Assembly: GCA_011389745.1 (NCBI GenBank)
Contig: JAABTQ010000002.1
Coordinates: 1-64,000 of the forward strand
Direction: 5' to 3'
Source of the DNA: Desulfobacteraceae bacterium
GTDB lineage: Bacteria > Desulfobacterota > Desulfobacteria > Desulfobacterales > SKZT01
DNA: 64,000 bases
The translations under genes and the position numbers were made by a program. The notes under the pieces are model-generated. The model saw nothing but the letters and a program-made list of their open reading frames with translations. It searched no databases and was not told where the DNA came from. Positions 7,550 through 16,923 of the stretch are shown piece by piece. Numbering within the stretch: the first letter of the stretch is position 1; the number at the start of each line of letters is the position of its first letter.

Positions 7550-8992
7550 TTACTTTCCGATACAAAAGTTATTAAATATCTGGTCGAGAATATCATCTGA
7601 TATTTCAACACCAAGTGCGTTGTTTATTTGCTGAGCCGCTTCTTTAAATTCAATCGCAACAATTTCTAACGGTGCCTTGTTTTCATGACACTCAATAGCA
7701 TTTTTAATGGCCCTTGAAGCTTCTTGAATATTTCTTTTTTGTCTGAGATTTGAAATAAGGATGTTTTCCTGCCCAAACCGCTTATTTTCCAAGACCTGCT
7801 TCACAACCACTTTTTTTAATTCGTGTATCCCATCATTTTGCAATGCGGAAATTTTAATTTTGGTTTCCTTTTCCCAATTCAGGGGAATCGGCTGAATATG
7901 ATTTTCATCCACAAGATCCTTCTTATTGAATACGATAATTTTCATTTTATCGTGAATAATTTTAAAGATATCTTCATCTTCCTTGGATATTTGATTAGAC
8001 ATATCGCACATAAATAGAACCAGGGTTGCCTTTTGAATAATTTCTTTTGTCTTTTGTATCCCCAATATTTCAATGGGATTTTGGCTTTTGTGTATGCCGG
8101 CGGTATCGATCAGTCTAACCCTGATTCCTTCAATTTCAAATCCTTCTTCAATGTGATCTCTGGTTGTTCCCGGAAAGGGGGTGACGATGGCTCTGTCCTG
8201 ATTGAGAAGTCGGTTCATAAGACTGCTTTTGCCCACATTGGGTTTTCCGACCAAAACGAGCAGAATCCCGTCTTTGTATATTTGTCCTAACGCAGCACTT
8301 TCTTCCAATTTGTTTAAAGAAGACAAAATATCCCTTTGCCAAGCATCTGCTTTAATGAAAGATGCTTCCTGCTCTTCAGAAAAATCGATTTCAGCCTCGA
8401 TTTCTGAAAGCGACTCCATCATTTTTGATTTAATTTGAACCAGTTGGTCTTTTAAACCCCCTGATAATTGTCGTGTTGCAATTTTTCTGGCGATTTCATT
8501 TTCGGCATTGATAATATCAATGACGGCCTCGGCTTGTGTCAGATCAATTCTACCGTTTAAAAAGGCTCGTTTTGTAAATTCTCCGGGATCAGCGATCCTT
8601 ACCCCTTGTTTTAATATAATGTTCAGAATTTTTCCAAGTACGGCGCTTCCTGAATGTGACTGAATCTCAACAACATCCTCCCGGGTATATGACTTGGGTC
8701 CAATCATGGGGCACAGCATCACTTCGTCAATCTCTTCTTCATTTTCCGGATCAACAATTTTTCCATAATACAGATGATGACTTTGAATCTGAGATGATGC
8801 TATCTTTGAACGGGTGTTTTTCCTGAAAATACTTTTGCTTAATGCAAGGGCACTATTTCCGGATATTCTGATAATTCCGATCCCCCCTTTTCCTGGAGGC
8901 GTTGCTATTGCTGCGATTGTATCCCTGGAATACCAGTTTCTTTTTGAACATGGAAAAGAATATATTTCTTCTGATTTATTTAGCGGATTCAA
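7550..8992 (-). CDS. mnmE: tRNA uridine-5-carboxymethylaminomethyl modification GTPase
   Basis: 480 aa. DTIAAIATPPGKGGIGIIRISG is the folate-binding N-terminal domain. GKPNVGKSS (G1) near residue 250 and DTAGIH (G3) mark the inserted GTPase domain, and the chain ends with the family's CIGK motif. With MnmG it modifies the wobble uridine of several tRNAs. The start is a TTG at 8992 preceded by AAGGGA; nearby ATGs are out of frame. It lies downstream of jag, as in many origin-proximal clusters. Confidence 0.92.
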   Translation of the reverse strand: MNPLNKSEEIYSFPCSKRNWYSRDTIAAIATPPGKGGIGIIRISGNSALALSKSIFRKNTRSKIASSQIQSHHLYYGKIVDPENEEEIDEVMLCPMIGPKSYTREDVVEIQSHSGSAVLGKILNIILKQGVRIADPGEFTKRAFLNGRIDLTQAEAVIDIINAENEIARKIATRQLSGGLKDQLVQIKSKMMESLSEIEAEIDFSEEQEASFIKADAWQRDILSSLNKLEESAALGQIYKDGILLVLVGKPNVGKSSLMNRLLNQDRAIVTPFPGTTRDHIEEGFEIEGIRVRLIDTAGIHKSQNPIEILGIQKTKEIIQKATLVLFMCDMSNQISKEDEDIFKIIHDKMKIIVFNKKDLVDENHIQPIPLNWEKETKIKISALQNDGIHELKKVVVKQVLENKRFGQENILISNLRQKRNIQEASRAIKNAIECHENKAPLEIVAIEFKEAAQQINNALGVEISDDILDQIFNNFCIGK

Positions 8993-9046
8993 CCATCATC
9001 CCTTTGTACAGCCCATCAAAGCGGATTACCCTGTTTTGGTAAAATG

Positions 9047-9931
9047 CTATTTTCTGATTTTTTTTGGAAAAATAACCAGTTTCCGATAAAAACCATCCCC
9101 GATACTCTGTGTTCTTACACCTGAATCGTTTTTTAAAACCAGGTGCACGACTCTTCTGTCGTATGAATTCAATTGACCAATGGTGACTGGCTTGCCGATC
9201 CTTTTTGATTTTTCCGCAAGCCTTGTGGAAAGTCTCTCCAAATTGATTCTTCTGTTTTCCAGATACCCTTCTATATCGACGTGAATCCTTATTTTTTCAT
9301 AACTTTTTTTATTGACAATTTTTTCTACAATATATTGGATGGCTTCGAGGGTTTGGCCTTTTTTTCCAATCAATACCGCGGTATTCCCGCCTTTAACATT
9401 GTATTTGATTTTCTTATTTTCTTGCCGGACAGTTATTTCTGCATCCGTTGTAATCAGATCGACAATTTTTTTTAGGGCTTCTTCGCCTGCAAGGATTGCT
9501 GGGCCATCATCTTTTTTATCCGTATCCTCATCACTATTTTTGTCATCAATGGGAGCATCAGAAACATCATTATTAGGAGTATGAGAATTAGGGGTATGAG
9601 AGTCCTCCGTTTGGGTATCCTCAACACGATTAACATCATTTTCTTTGAAAGTTTCTTCAACAATGGACGCTATTTCATCGTTATCATTATCGTTTAACAT
9701 GCTTTGGGATTCAACAGAATTTGCATTTTCTTCATGTCTTTTGGTTTTCAGGTGTTTTGGTAACGTCACCCTGATTTTAGCCTTTTTTGTACCCACTAAA
9801 CCAAAGATTCCTGTTGAACCATATGAAATTACATCATACCTGAGTTTTTCCTCCTTGATTTTCAGGGTATCGCATGCTTTTTTAATGGCGGTTTCAATGT
9901 TTTTTCCTTCGAATTCCAAACCTGATGTCAT
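9047..9931 (-). CDS. jag: Jag/KhpB RNA-binding protein
   Basis: 294 aa in three parts: a Jag_N domain (residues 1-50, EGKNIETAIKKACDTL), an acidic low-complexity linker rich in Asp, Asn and Thr-Pro repeats (about 70-150), then a KH domain with the GKKGQTLEAIQYI loop and an R3H domain (NLERLSTRLAEKSKR...SYDRRVVHLVL). It is a single-strand RNA-binding partner of the YidC insertase locus. It starts 14 bp after yidC with a strong GGAGG site. Confidence 0.92.
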   Translation of the reverse strand: MTSGLEFEGKNIETAIKKACDTLKIKEEKLRYDVISYGSTGIFGLVGTKKAKIRVTLPKHLKTKRHEENANSVESQSMLNDNDNDEIASIVEETFKENDVNRVEDTQTEDSHTPNSHTPNNDVSDAPIDDKNSDEDTDKKDDGPAILAGEEALKKIVDLITTDAEITVRQENKKIKYNVKGGNTAVLIGKKGQTLEAIQYIVEKIVNKKSYEKIRIHVDIEGYLENRRINLERLSTRLAEKSKRIGKPVTIGQLNSYDRRVVHLVLKNDSGVRTQSIGDGFYRKLVIFPKKIRK

Positions 9932-9945
9932 AAAAACCTCCGTCT

Positions 9946-11601
9946 TTATCCTTTCTTTTTTGAAACATAGTATTGTTGACCCATGGATAGAAGGTTGTTA
10001 ACAAGCCAATAGAGAACAAGCCCTGATGAAAAGTTTATAAAGATAAATGTAAAAAGAATCGGCATAAAAGTCATTAATTTTGCCTGAGTGGGGTCAGCAG
10101 GAGCAGGTGCCATTTTTTGTTGAAGAAACATGCTTGCGCCCATAATCAGCGTTAAGACAGGTATGCCGTATGGAGGCTGCATAAACGGAATATAAATATC
10201 AAAATTAAATAGCCTGTCAGGCGCTGAAAGGTCGTTGATCCACAAAAAAAATGGGGCATGTCTCAATTCGATTGCTTCATATAACATTCTGTATAGAGCA
10301 AAAAATACCGGAATCTGCAAAATCATAGGAAGGCAACCGCCCATTGGATTTATTTTGTATGTTTTGTAAAGCGCCATTGTTTCCTGGTTCATTTTCTTTT
10401 TATCATCTTTGTATTTGTCTTTGATTTCTTTCATCAGTGGGGCTAGTTTTTTCATATCATTCATTGACTTATAGCTCTTATTTCCCAATGGCCAGAGTAT
10501 CATCTTCACAATGATCGTTAAGATGATAATAGCGATTCCATAATTGGGAATATAATCATGAATGAAATTCATCAGCCATAAACAAGGCTTTGCAATAAAA
10601 TCAAACATTCCGAAATTGATCGACTTATCAAGTCCGTTATTCATTTGATTTAAAAGTTTAAGGCTTTTCGGACCGAAATAAATATCATACGTATAGGCTG
10701 TCTGCGTTCCTTTTTCAATTTTTACTTCCGGATCAAGATAACTATTGTAAACTATGTTGTTATTCTCTTCGCTGAGAATCATTGCGGCATGTTTTATTTC
10801 TTTGGGTACGATACTATTGATGAAATATATGGTCTCAAGGCCTATCCATTTGATTGTTCCTTCGCTAAAAGGTTCCTTCTTGATATCGCCGACTTTAACC
10901 TCTTTCATTTTGTTATCAATTAAGCCGCTCGGACCTACAAAACCATAATAAGCATCTTTTTGTTCAAGCTGATTTGCCAATGTAATTTTCAATTGGTCTT
11001 CGAGATTTTTGTCGGATCCATTTTTTATCCGAATGGTCATAGAGATAATATAATTAGTTGGTGAAAAAGCATATTCTTTTATAAAAACAATTCCCTCGGG
11101 TGATTTCCATGAAAATGCAATTGTTTCAGGATTACTGTATACATCAATGGATTTGCCGGCAGCAGCACTTTCATAGATGACGTTGTTAAGATCGGAAATA
11201 CTCTTTTCCTGAAAAAAACACTGTAATGTTCCTTCTTTTAATTCATCAGAGATTAACTCCTTGAGCGGAGATTGCTCGTTGGGACTTTCTTTGTAGTTTT
11301 TCAGTACATAACTGTTAAAAGTTGCTCCCCTTTCTGAAATCGTCACTGTATATAATGGTGTATTGATCTTGGTTTCCCGGATTTGATAATCCTGGGATAT
11401 ATCCGAAGAATCACTCGATATTTCATCTCTGATTTGAGGAATATATGCCTGAGGTTGTTTCTTGCTTTGATCAACTTCAGATATTGATTTTGGTTCCTGA
11501 GGCACTGTTTCGAATTCTTTTCTGTCAACAAAAAAAACTTCCCAGAGTATGAATATTAAAAATGACAGTGCGATAGCAATAAATATACGAGCTTGCTCCA
11601 T
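9946..11601 (-). CDS. yidC: Membrane protein insertase YidC
   Basis: 551 aa. An N-terminal membrane anchor (IFIAIALSFLIFILWEVFFV) is followed by a long periplasmic domain (about 60-340) of the Gram-negative type. The conserved insertase core follows, with four to five membrane segments (NYGIAIIILTIIVKMILWPLGNK, GGCLPMILQIPVFFALYRML, FTFIFINFSSGLVLYWLVNN). It inserts proteins into the inner membrane alone or with SecYEG. An AGGAG site precedes the ATG. Confidence 0.95.
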   Translation of the reverse strand: MEQARIFIAIALSFLIFILWEVFFVDRKEFETVPQEPKSISEVDQSKKQPQAYIPQIRDEISSDSSDISQDYQIRETKINTPLYTVTISERGATFNSYVLKNYKESPNEQSPLKELISDELKEGTLQCFFQEKSISDLNNVIYESAAAGKSIDVYSNPETIAFSWKSPEGIVFIKEYAFSPTNYIISMTIRIKNGSDKNLEDQLKITLANQLEQKDAYYGFVGPSGLIDNKMKEVKVGDIKKEPFSEGTIKWIGLETIYFINSIVPKEIKHAAMILSEENNNIVYNSYLDPEVKIEKGTQTAYTYDIYFGPKSLKLLNQMNNGLDKSINFGMFDFIAKPCLWLMNFIHDYIPNYGIAIIILTIIVKMILWPLGNKSYKSMNDMKKLAPLMKEIKDKYKDDKKKMNQETMALYKTYKINPMGGCLPMILQIPVFFALYRMLYEAIELRHAPFFLWINDLSAPDRLFNFDIYIPFMQPPYGIPVLTLIMGASMFLQQKMAPAPADPTQAKLMTFMPILFTFIFINFSSGLVLYWLVNNLLSMGQQYYVSKKKG

Positions 11602-11770
11602 TTCACTCTCCTGATTTTGTGGAATTCCTTTTTTACTAGTTTACAGTATATAGAAGATATAAATTTTGTTAGCCGTTTTTTTTAAGCATAACAGGCGGGT
11701 TTAGGTGAAAAGTTTTGACCGGCTCATGGTGTTCTTTTTTCATTAGATTCGGATTTTTTTGTGTCTGCCT

Positions 11771-12010
11771 TTAGATTTTTTCAGGCACAGGGTCATAACC
11801 ACCCGGATGAAACGGATGACATTTGAGAAGTCTTTTTGCCGTCAGAACAAAACCCTTGGCAGGTCCGTGCAAATCTATGGCCTGGTAAGCATATTTGGAG
11901 CAGCTCGGATAAAATCTGCAATTCGAACCTATTACAGGTGAGACCATTGACTGGTATAGACTGATCAACGCAAGAAATATCATTTTGACCAGTTGGCTAA
12001 ACAGATTCAT
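11771..12010 (-). CDS. yidD: Membrane protein insertion efficiency factor YidD
   Basis: 79 aa from ATG 12010 ([10 protein letters not shown]), the usual size. The frame is open further upstream, but that part overlaps rnpA. Family residues are [20 protein letters not shown] and HPGGYDPVP, after one amphipathic or membrane helix. The start is one base past the rnpA stop, suggesting coupled translation. A 169-bp spacer without clear features separates it from yidC. Confidence 0.9.
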   Translation of the reverse strand: MNLFSQLVKMIFLALISLYQSMVSPVIGSNCRFYPSCSKYAYQAIDLHGPAKGFVLTAKRLLKCHPFHPGGYDPVPEKI

Positions 12011-12011
12011 G

Positions 12012-12383
12012 TTAATTAATTTTTTTGAAAATATTTTCAAGAGTTTGAGACATCTGTTTTGAATCCAGTGCCAACACATTTTTTTTAGCAATGATGTTAA
12101 TATCTTTTTTCCCGGGTATAATACACCTGTTCAACCTGAAAAATTCTCTGCAATAGCGTTTAATTCTATTTCTTACGACCGATTTTCCAACCCTTTTGGT
12201 AACGGTGATTCCCATCCGGTTATCTCTTTTTTCATTATCCGAATAAATTAAAACAAAATGCTTATTTTGTACTTTTGTTCCGACTGAAGATAACTTTAAA
12301 AAGTCCCTTCGCTTTAAGAGCCTGTCCCTTTTGGTAAATCGTTTTAAAACCAATTTCTTACCTGCTAAAAATATTCTCCGCAC
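12012..12383 (-). CDS. rnpA: Ribonuclease P protein component
   Basis: The frame encodes 123 aa with the RNase P protein signature [18 protein letters not shown] and [15 protein letters not shown] near the start. It binds RNase P RNA and helps 5' maturation of tRNA. The start is uncertain: GTG 12383 lacks a clear ribosome site, while TTG ten codons later follows AGCAGG and gives a length closer to the family's. Confidence 0.92.
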   Translation of the reverse strand: MRRIFLAGKKLVLKRFTKRDRLLKRRDFLKLSSVGTKVQNKHFVLIYSDNEKRDNRMGITVTKRVGKSVVRNRIKRYCREFFRLNRCIIPGKKDINIIAKKNVLALDSKQMSQTLENIFKKIN

Positions 12384-12466
12384 TCAAATAGGCGCGTGCC
12401 TGCCGAATATATTACTTTTTTCACCTAATCAGAAATGATCCTAGTCAAATTTATATCCAATACTAA

Positions 12467-12601
12467 CTAAACGGAAAGACGTTTTCTCCCCTTAGCCCTT
12501 CTTCTTTTAATGATTTTTTGCCCCTGTTTGGTCGACATTCTTTTTAAAAATCCGTGTGTTCTGGCTCTTTTTATTCTGCTTGGTTGAAATGTGCGTTTCA
12601 T
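12467..12601 (-). CDS. rpmH: 50S ribosomal protein L34
   Basis: 44 aa starting [19 protein letters not shown] and ending [12 protein letters not shown], an almost consensus L34. It is the first gene of the rpmH-rnpA-yidD-yidC-jag-mnmE run. In many bacteria this cluster is next to dnaA; here the upstream neighbour is rng. Confidence 0.97.
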   Translation of the reverse strand: MKRTFQPSRIKRARTHGFLKRMSTKQGQKIIKRRRAKGRKRLSV

Positions 12602-12679
12602 TATTGAGTCCTTTTTTATCTTTTATTTTTTCTTTTAAAATTGACCTGTGTCATTTACATTCTTAAGACGAATCTTGTA

Positions 12680-12708
12680 AATTAATCATATATCTACTTA
12701 ACTGTCAA
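12680..12708 (-). promoter_or_regulatory. Candidate promoter of the rpmH operon
   Basis: TTGACA (12703-12708, minus strand) is followed after 17-18 bases by TTAATT/TAATTT, a weak -10 box. It lies in the gap between rng and rpmH. Confidence 0.4.
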
Positions 12709-12720
12709 TATTGATTTTAT

Positions 12721-14274
12721 TCATTCTGATAATACTTCGAAAAAATCAAATTGTTCCATATGAAACTGTTTGTTTGGAAATATAACAATTTGTTTTTTTA
12801 TTTTTTTTTCAAGGGTTGCAATAATTCTGTTTTCTTCACCCAATAAAAGTTCTGCGATTTCAGGGTTGACTCTCAATGTACACGTTGTACCTGCCATATC
12901 TTGTGCGTCTCTTAATATTTCTCTGTAAATATTATAACAGATTGTTTTTTTGGAAATGAGATATCCTTCTCCATCACAATAAAAACATGGTTCACACAGA
13001 AACCGGTTAAGGGGTTTTTTAATACGTTTCCGGGTCATCTGAATGAGTCCAAGCTCTGACATGGGTAAAATATGAGTTTTACTTCTGTCTTTTTTTAATG
13101 AATCTAAAAGCGCCTTATAAATTTTTTCCTGGTTTATTTTTTTTTCCATATCGATAAAATCGATAATGATTATACCACCCAGGTCCCTTAATCTGATTTG
13201 ATAGGCGATTTCTTTAACCGCTTCTAAATTTGTTTTGAGAATGGTTTCCTCCAGATTATGTTTCCCCACAAACCTTCCGGTATTAACATCTACCGCTGAT
13301 AGTGCCTCTGTCTGCTCAATCACAATATAACCGCCGGATTTAAGCCAGACTTTCCGTTTTAGTGCTCGGCTAATGTCTCCTTCCAAGTTGTAAGCATCAA
13401 AAATAGGTTCAAAACCATCGTAGAATTCCACAGAACTTTTCATGCCCGGCATAAAATTATCTAAAAATGAAATGATGGTATCGTACCCGGATCTTGAATC
13501 GATAATCAGTTTTTCAACCTCATGAGTCAAGAGATCTCTGACAGCTCTTAGGCTTACAGTCAATTCCCGGTGAATAAGACGGGATGGAGATGCTTTTTGA
13601 TATTTTTTCAAAATATTTTGCCAAATATTGTTTAAAAAAGCCATTTCAGATAAAAGCTTTTCTTTTTGAACACCTTCCGCTGCGGTACGCACGATATATC
13701 CGAAATCATCGGATTTAATTTCCTGAATGAGTTTTCTCAATCTTTTACGTTCCGTCTCATCCTCAATTCTTCTTGAAACGCCGATATGTTCGACGTTGGG
13801 CATCAGAACCAGAAATCTTCCGGGAATAGAAATATAACCGGTAGCCCTTGACCCTTTTGTGCCAATGGGTGCTTTGGCCACCTGAACCATAATTTCTTGT
13901 CCTTCAACAATGAGATCTTCTATTTGCAATTCATTTTTAACCAGTATAACATCTCGAATTTTATGGTTATTTGTTTCATTCTCGTTATCCTGAATTTGAT
14001 CATTTTCATCCTCATCGATAAATAATTTTTCATATTCTTTTAATCTGCTAAAAACCAGATCGTTCACATATATAAAAGCGGCCTGCTCTAAACCGATATC
14101 CACAAAAGCCGCATGCATTCCCGGAAGAACCCTTTTAACCCTTCCTTTATAAATATTGCTTGCGATATCAGATTCATCTTTTCTTTCAATAAACAACTCC
14201 GCAATGGTCCCGTCCTCTAAAAGAGCAACCCTTGTTTCATGTTCTAAATCGTTAATAATCAGTTGTTTGAACAT
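12721..14274 (-). CDS. rng: Ribonuclease G/E family endoribonuclease
   Basis: 517 aa from ATG 14274 (MFKQLIINDL), preceded by AAGGGG; the longer frame overlaps the upstream gene. An S1 RNA-binding domain (NIYKGRVKRVLPGMHAAFVDIG) is followed by the catalytic region with AVDVNTGRFVG and GGIIIIDFIDM, which hold the metal-binding Asp residues. The Zn-link is CEPCFYCDG. It cleaves AU-rich single-stranded RNA in rRNA processing and mRNA decay. The long degradosome tail of RNase E is absent, hence RNase G. It overlaps the radical SAM gene by 23 bp. Confidence 0.9.
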   Translation of the reverse strand: MFKQLIINDLEHETRVALLEDGTIAELFIERKDESDIASNIYKGRVKRVLPGMHAAFVDIGLEQAAFIYVNDLVFSRLKEYEKLFIDEDENDQIQDNENETNNHKIRDVILVKNELQIEDLIVEGQEIMVQVAKAPIGTKGSRATGYISIPGRFLVLMPNVEHIGVSRRIEDETERKRLRKLIQEIKSDDFGYIVRTAAEGVQKEKLLSEMAFLNNIWQNILKKYQKASPSRLIHRELTVSLRAVRDLLTHEVEKLIIDSRSGYDTIISFLDNFMPGMKSSVEFYDGFEPIFDAYNLEGDISRALKRKVWLKSGGYIVIEQTEALSAVDVNTGRFVGKHNLEETILKTNLEAVKEIAYQIRLRDLGGIIIIDFIDMEKKINQEKIYKALLDSLKKDRSKTHILPMSELGLIQMTRKRIKKPLNRFLCEPCFYCDGEGYLISKKTICYNIYREILRDAQDMAGTTCTLRVNPEIAELLLGEENRIIATLEKKIKKQIVIFPNKQFHMEQFDFFEVLSE

Positions 14275-16798
14275 TTTCCCCTTTCCTGACCGATAGTTTG
14301 ATAATTCTTGCCTGATGAATACTTGTTTCAGAAAGGCCAAAAATATTTTTTAGAATTTCCGCCGGCCTTAATTTTTTTCCAGGCTCACCTGAAGTTGTCA
14401 GCAAAAGTCTTTTCTGATCCAAAATTTTAATATCTTCAATAATGTTTTTCAGGTTTAGAGTTCTTGTTTTTCCTTTTTTACTGGTTTTGATCATATCGAA
14501 TTTTTCGCATTTTAAATAGTCTTCCACTATTTTTTCAGAAAAATTGCCATCCACCAATTCTATGGAATAAGACACGCAATTGATTTGCTTATCCTTAAAA
14601 GATTGATCAACAAGCCGGCATTCCTTAACCGTTATTCCTTCAGGAAGAATCAATGACAATTGTCGGGCCATATTTTGATGGTCAAAATCTTTGTCGATGG
14701 AAATCATAAATTTTTCTTCCTCACTTTCCATCCCAAGGGGAAGAGGATCTTCAAAGGAAATTTTCGGCATGGGATGAAATCCTTTTGAAAATTGGATCGG
14801 GATGCCAAGTCTTCTGATAGCCCTTAAAAAAATATTAACCAATTCAAGATGGCCAAAATATTTTCCCTGATCTATTTTTGAATATACCACTACAATTTTT
14901 TGGGTCTGCTTTTCTTCACCATCTTCAATGTTATGGTTCTGTTCCGGTCGGATTTCAGTTTTATTGAGAATGGGTTGTAAATTTTTAAAATCGCACACGC
15001 CGCATTGATGACAAGATCCATCTCTACAGTCCTGGGTTGATTCTTCTTCAATGGATTTGCACCATTCTTCCATAAAAAATTTCTTATGGATTCTGCTGTC
15101 CATATGATCCCATGCCAATGGTTCATCCGTGCATTTTTGCCGTATGGTATAAAAATCAATGTCTATATCCATATTTTCAGCACTTTTAATCCACTTTTCA
15201 TAATCAAAATGGTCGCTCCACCCGTCCAGGCGACATCCGTTATCATAGGCATCCATCAGCAAATTTGTAAGTTTACGATCTCCCCGAGCAAATAAGCCTT
15301 CTATCCTGCTTGTTTCAGGGTGCTGCCATTTCACCTGGATACTTTTGCTTTGTAATTCTTTTTTAATCCGCAAGATAACTTCTTTAGAGTATTCCAATGG
15401 GACCTGCCTTGCCCATTGAAAGGGTGTATGCGGTTTTGGAATAAAGGTTGTAAAACTGGCGTTGATATTGAAATGGCTTTTTTCCAACCCCTTAATTTTA
15501 TTAATATTTTTTATAAAATTGATGGTTTCAATTAAATCACCTTCTGTTTCCGTTGGAAGTCCGATCATAAAATAGAGTTTTATGGCTTTCCATCCCGATT
15601 TTATGGCATCGTAAATAGTTTCTAAGATTTGTTCTTCAGTAATATTTTTATTAATGACATTTCTCAGCCTCTGGCTTCCTGCTTCCGGCGCTATGGTAAA
15701 TCCTGTTTTTCGTACTCTTTTGATTTGTTCCATCAGTGATGAAGTCAAAGTACCTGCTCTCAAAGACGGAAAAGATACCGCGATATTCTTTTTCTGATAG
15801 GTGCTCATCAGGTTTTCAAGAAGATTTTGGATACCACTGTAATCACCTGTACTCAGTGACATTAAGGAGATATCCTCATAGCCGGTCGAACAGATACATT
15901 TTTGCAGTAAATCAAAAATCGTGTCACTATATCTTTCCCTTACCGGCCGATAGATCATTCCTGCCTGACAGAATCTGCATCCTCGGGTGCAACCTCTTCC
16001 AATTTCCATTCTAAGCCTGTCATGAACCGGTTTTCCAAAAGGAACAACCGGATTTTCAGGAAAATGAGCTTTGTTTAAATCCCTGACAACCGCCTTGGTT
16101 ATTATTTTGTGGTTTTCATGGAGCGGCGCAGGAACAATAATTTCTGAATTGTCAATTTTTATAATATTATCCGAAAAAAACGAAGGTATGTATACGCCTT
16201 CAATAAAAGACCATTGCTTAAGAATTTCAGATTTTTCAGGGGTACCCTCTTTTTTACATTCCATAAATTTTTGTGTCATTTGAAGACAGACTTCTTCGCC
16301 ATCGCCAAATACAACGGCATCAAAAATTCCGGCTACGGGTTCAGGGTTACAAGCGCATGGCCCACCTGCAATGATTAACGGAAAGGATTCGTCTCTTTCT
16401 TCAGCAAGAAATGGAATTTGCGAGAGTTCCAAAATCGTTAGAATATTCGTATAATTGAGTTCATACAAGAGACTAAAGCCTATGATATCGAAGGATTTTA
16501 AAGGAGAGGCAGATTCCAGCGACAGTAATGGGATTTTTTTTGCTCTGAGTTGTTGCTCCATATCGATTGGGGGGCAAAATACTCTTTCCGCCGCAATATT
16601 CATTTGTCCGTTCAGTATGGAGTATAGAATTTGAATGCCAAAATGTGACGTTCCGATTTCGTAGAGATCAGGAAAAGCAAGAGCAATCCGTAATTTAACT
16701 TTATCCGGATTTTTTTTGACGGTGTTGATTTCTGTCCCTAAATATTGGCTTGGCATGGTGATATGGTTTAAGATGTCTTGATAAGTATAATGTGTCAT
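14252..16798 (-). CDS. TIGR03960 radical SAM protein fused to DUF2344 (TIGR03936)
   Basis: 848 aa. Residues 1-200 resemble a B12-binding-like fold (PDLYEIGTSHFGIQILY, IIGFSLLYELNY). The radical SAM core has the cluster motif in GRGCTRGCRFCQAGM near residue 270. A CxxCGVC group (CHQCGVCDF) follows near residue 600. The last ~200 residues are DUF2344 (VVYSKIDQGKYFGHLELVNI, FSKGFHPMPKISF). The reaction is unknown; the family commonly sits beside rng, as here, suggesting a link to RNA or ribosome maturation. The 3' end overlaps rng. Confidence 0.88.
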   Translation of the reverse strand: MTHYTYQDILNHITMPSQYLGTEINTVKKNPDKVKLRIALAFPDLYEIGTSHFGIQILYSILNGQMNIAAERVFCPPIDMEQQLRAKKIPLLSLESASPLKSFDIIGFSLLYELNYTNILTILELSQIPFLAEERDESFPLIIAGGPCACNPEPVAGIFDAVVFGDGEEVCLQMTQKFMECKKEGTPEKSEILKQWSFIEGVYIPSFFSDNIIKIDNSEIIVPAPLHENHKIITKAVVRDLNKAHFPENPVVPFGKPVHDRLRMEIGRGCTRGCRFCQAGMIYRPVRERYSDTIFDLLQKCICSTGYEDISLMSLSTGDYSGIQNLLENLMSTYQKKNIAVSFPSLRAGTLTSSLMEQIKRVRKTGFTIAPEAGSQRLRNVINKNITEEQILETIYDAIKSGWKAIKLYFMIGLPTETEGDLIETINFIKNINKIKGLEKSHFNINASFTTFIPKPHTPFQWARQVPLEYSKEVILRIKKELQSKSIQVKWQHPETSRIEGLFARGDRKLTNLLMDAYDNGCRLDGWSDHFDYEKWIKSAENMDIDIDFYTIRQKCTDEPLAWDHMDSRIHKKFFMEEWCKSIEEESTQDCRDGSCHQCGVCDFKNLQPILNKTEIRPEQNHNIEDGEEKQTQKIVVVYSKIDQGKYFGHLELVNIFLRAIRRLGIPIQFSKGFHPMPKISFEDPLPLGMESEEEKFMISIDKDFDHQNMARQLSLILPEGITVKECRLVDQSFKDKQINCVSYSIELVDGNFSEKIVEDYLKCEKFDMIKTSKKGKTRTLNLKNIIEDIKILDQKRLLLTTSGEPGKKLRPAEILKNIFGLSETSIHQARIIKLSVRKGENVQTTDY

Positions 16799-16923
16799 GT
16801 TATGTTTTTTTATGGTTTTTGGTTTGGTTTTTTATACCTTTATGGCTTGAATATTTATCCGAACAGTATCTAATATATTAATTTTTTTTCTCTTACAATT
16901 TTTTAGTAAAAAAAGTTTCGATT

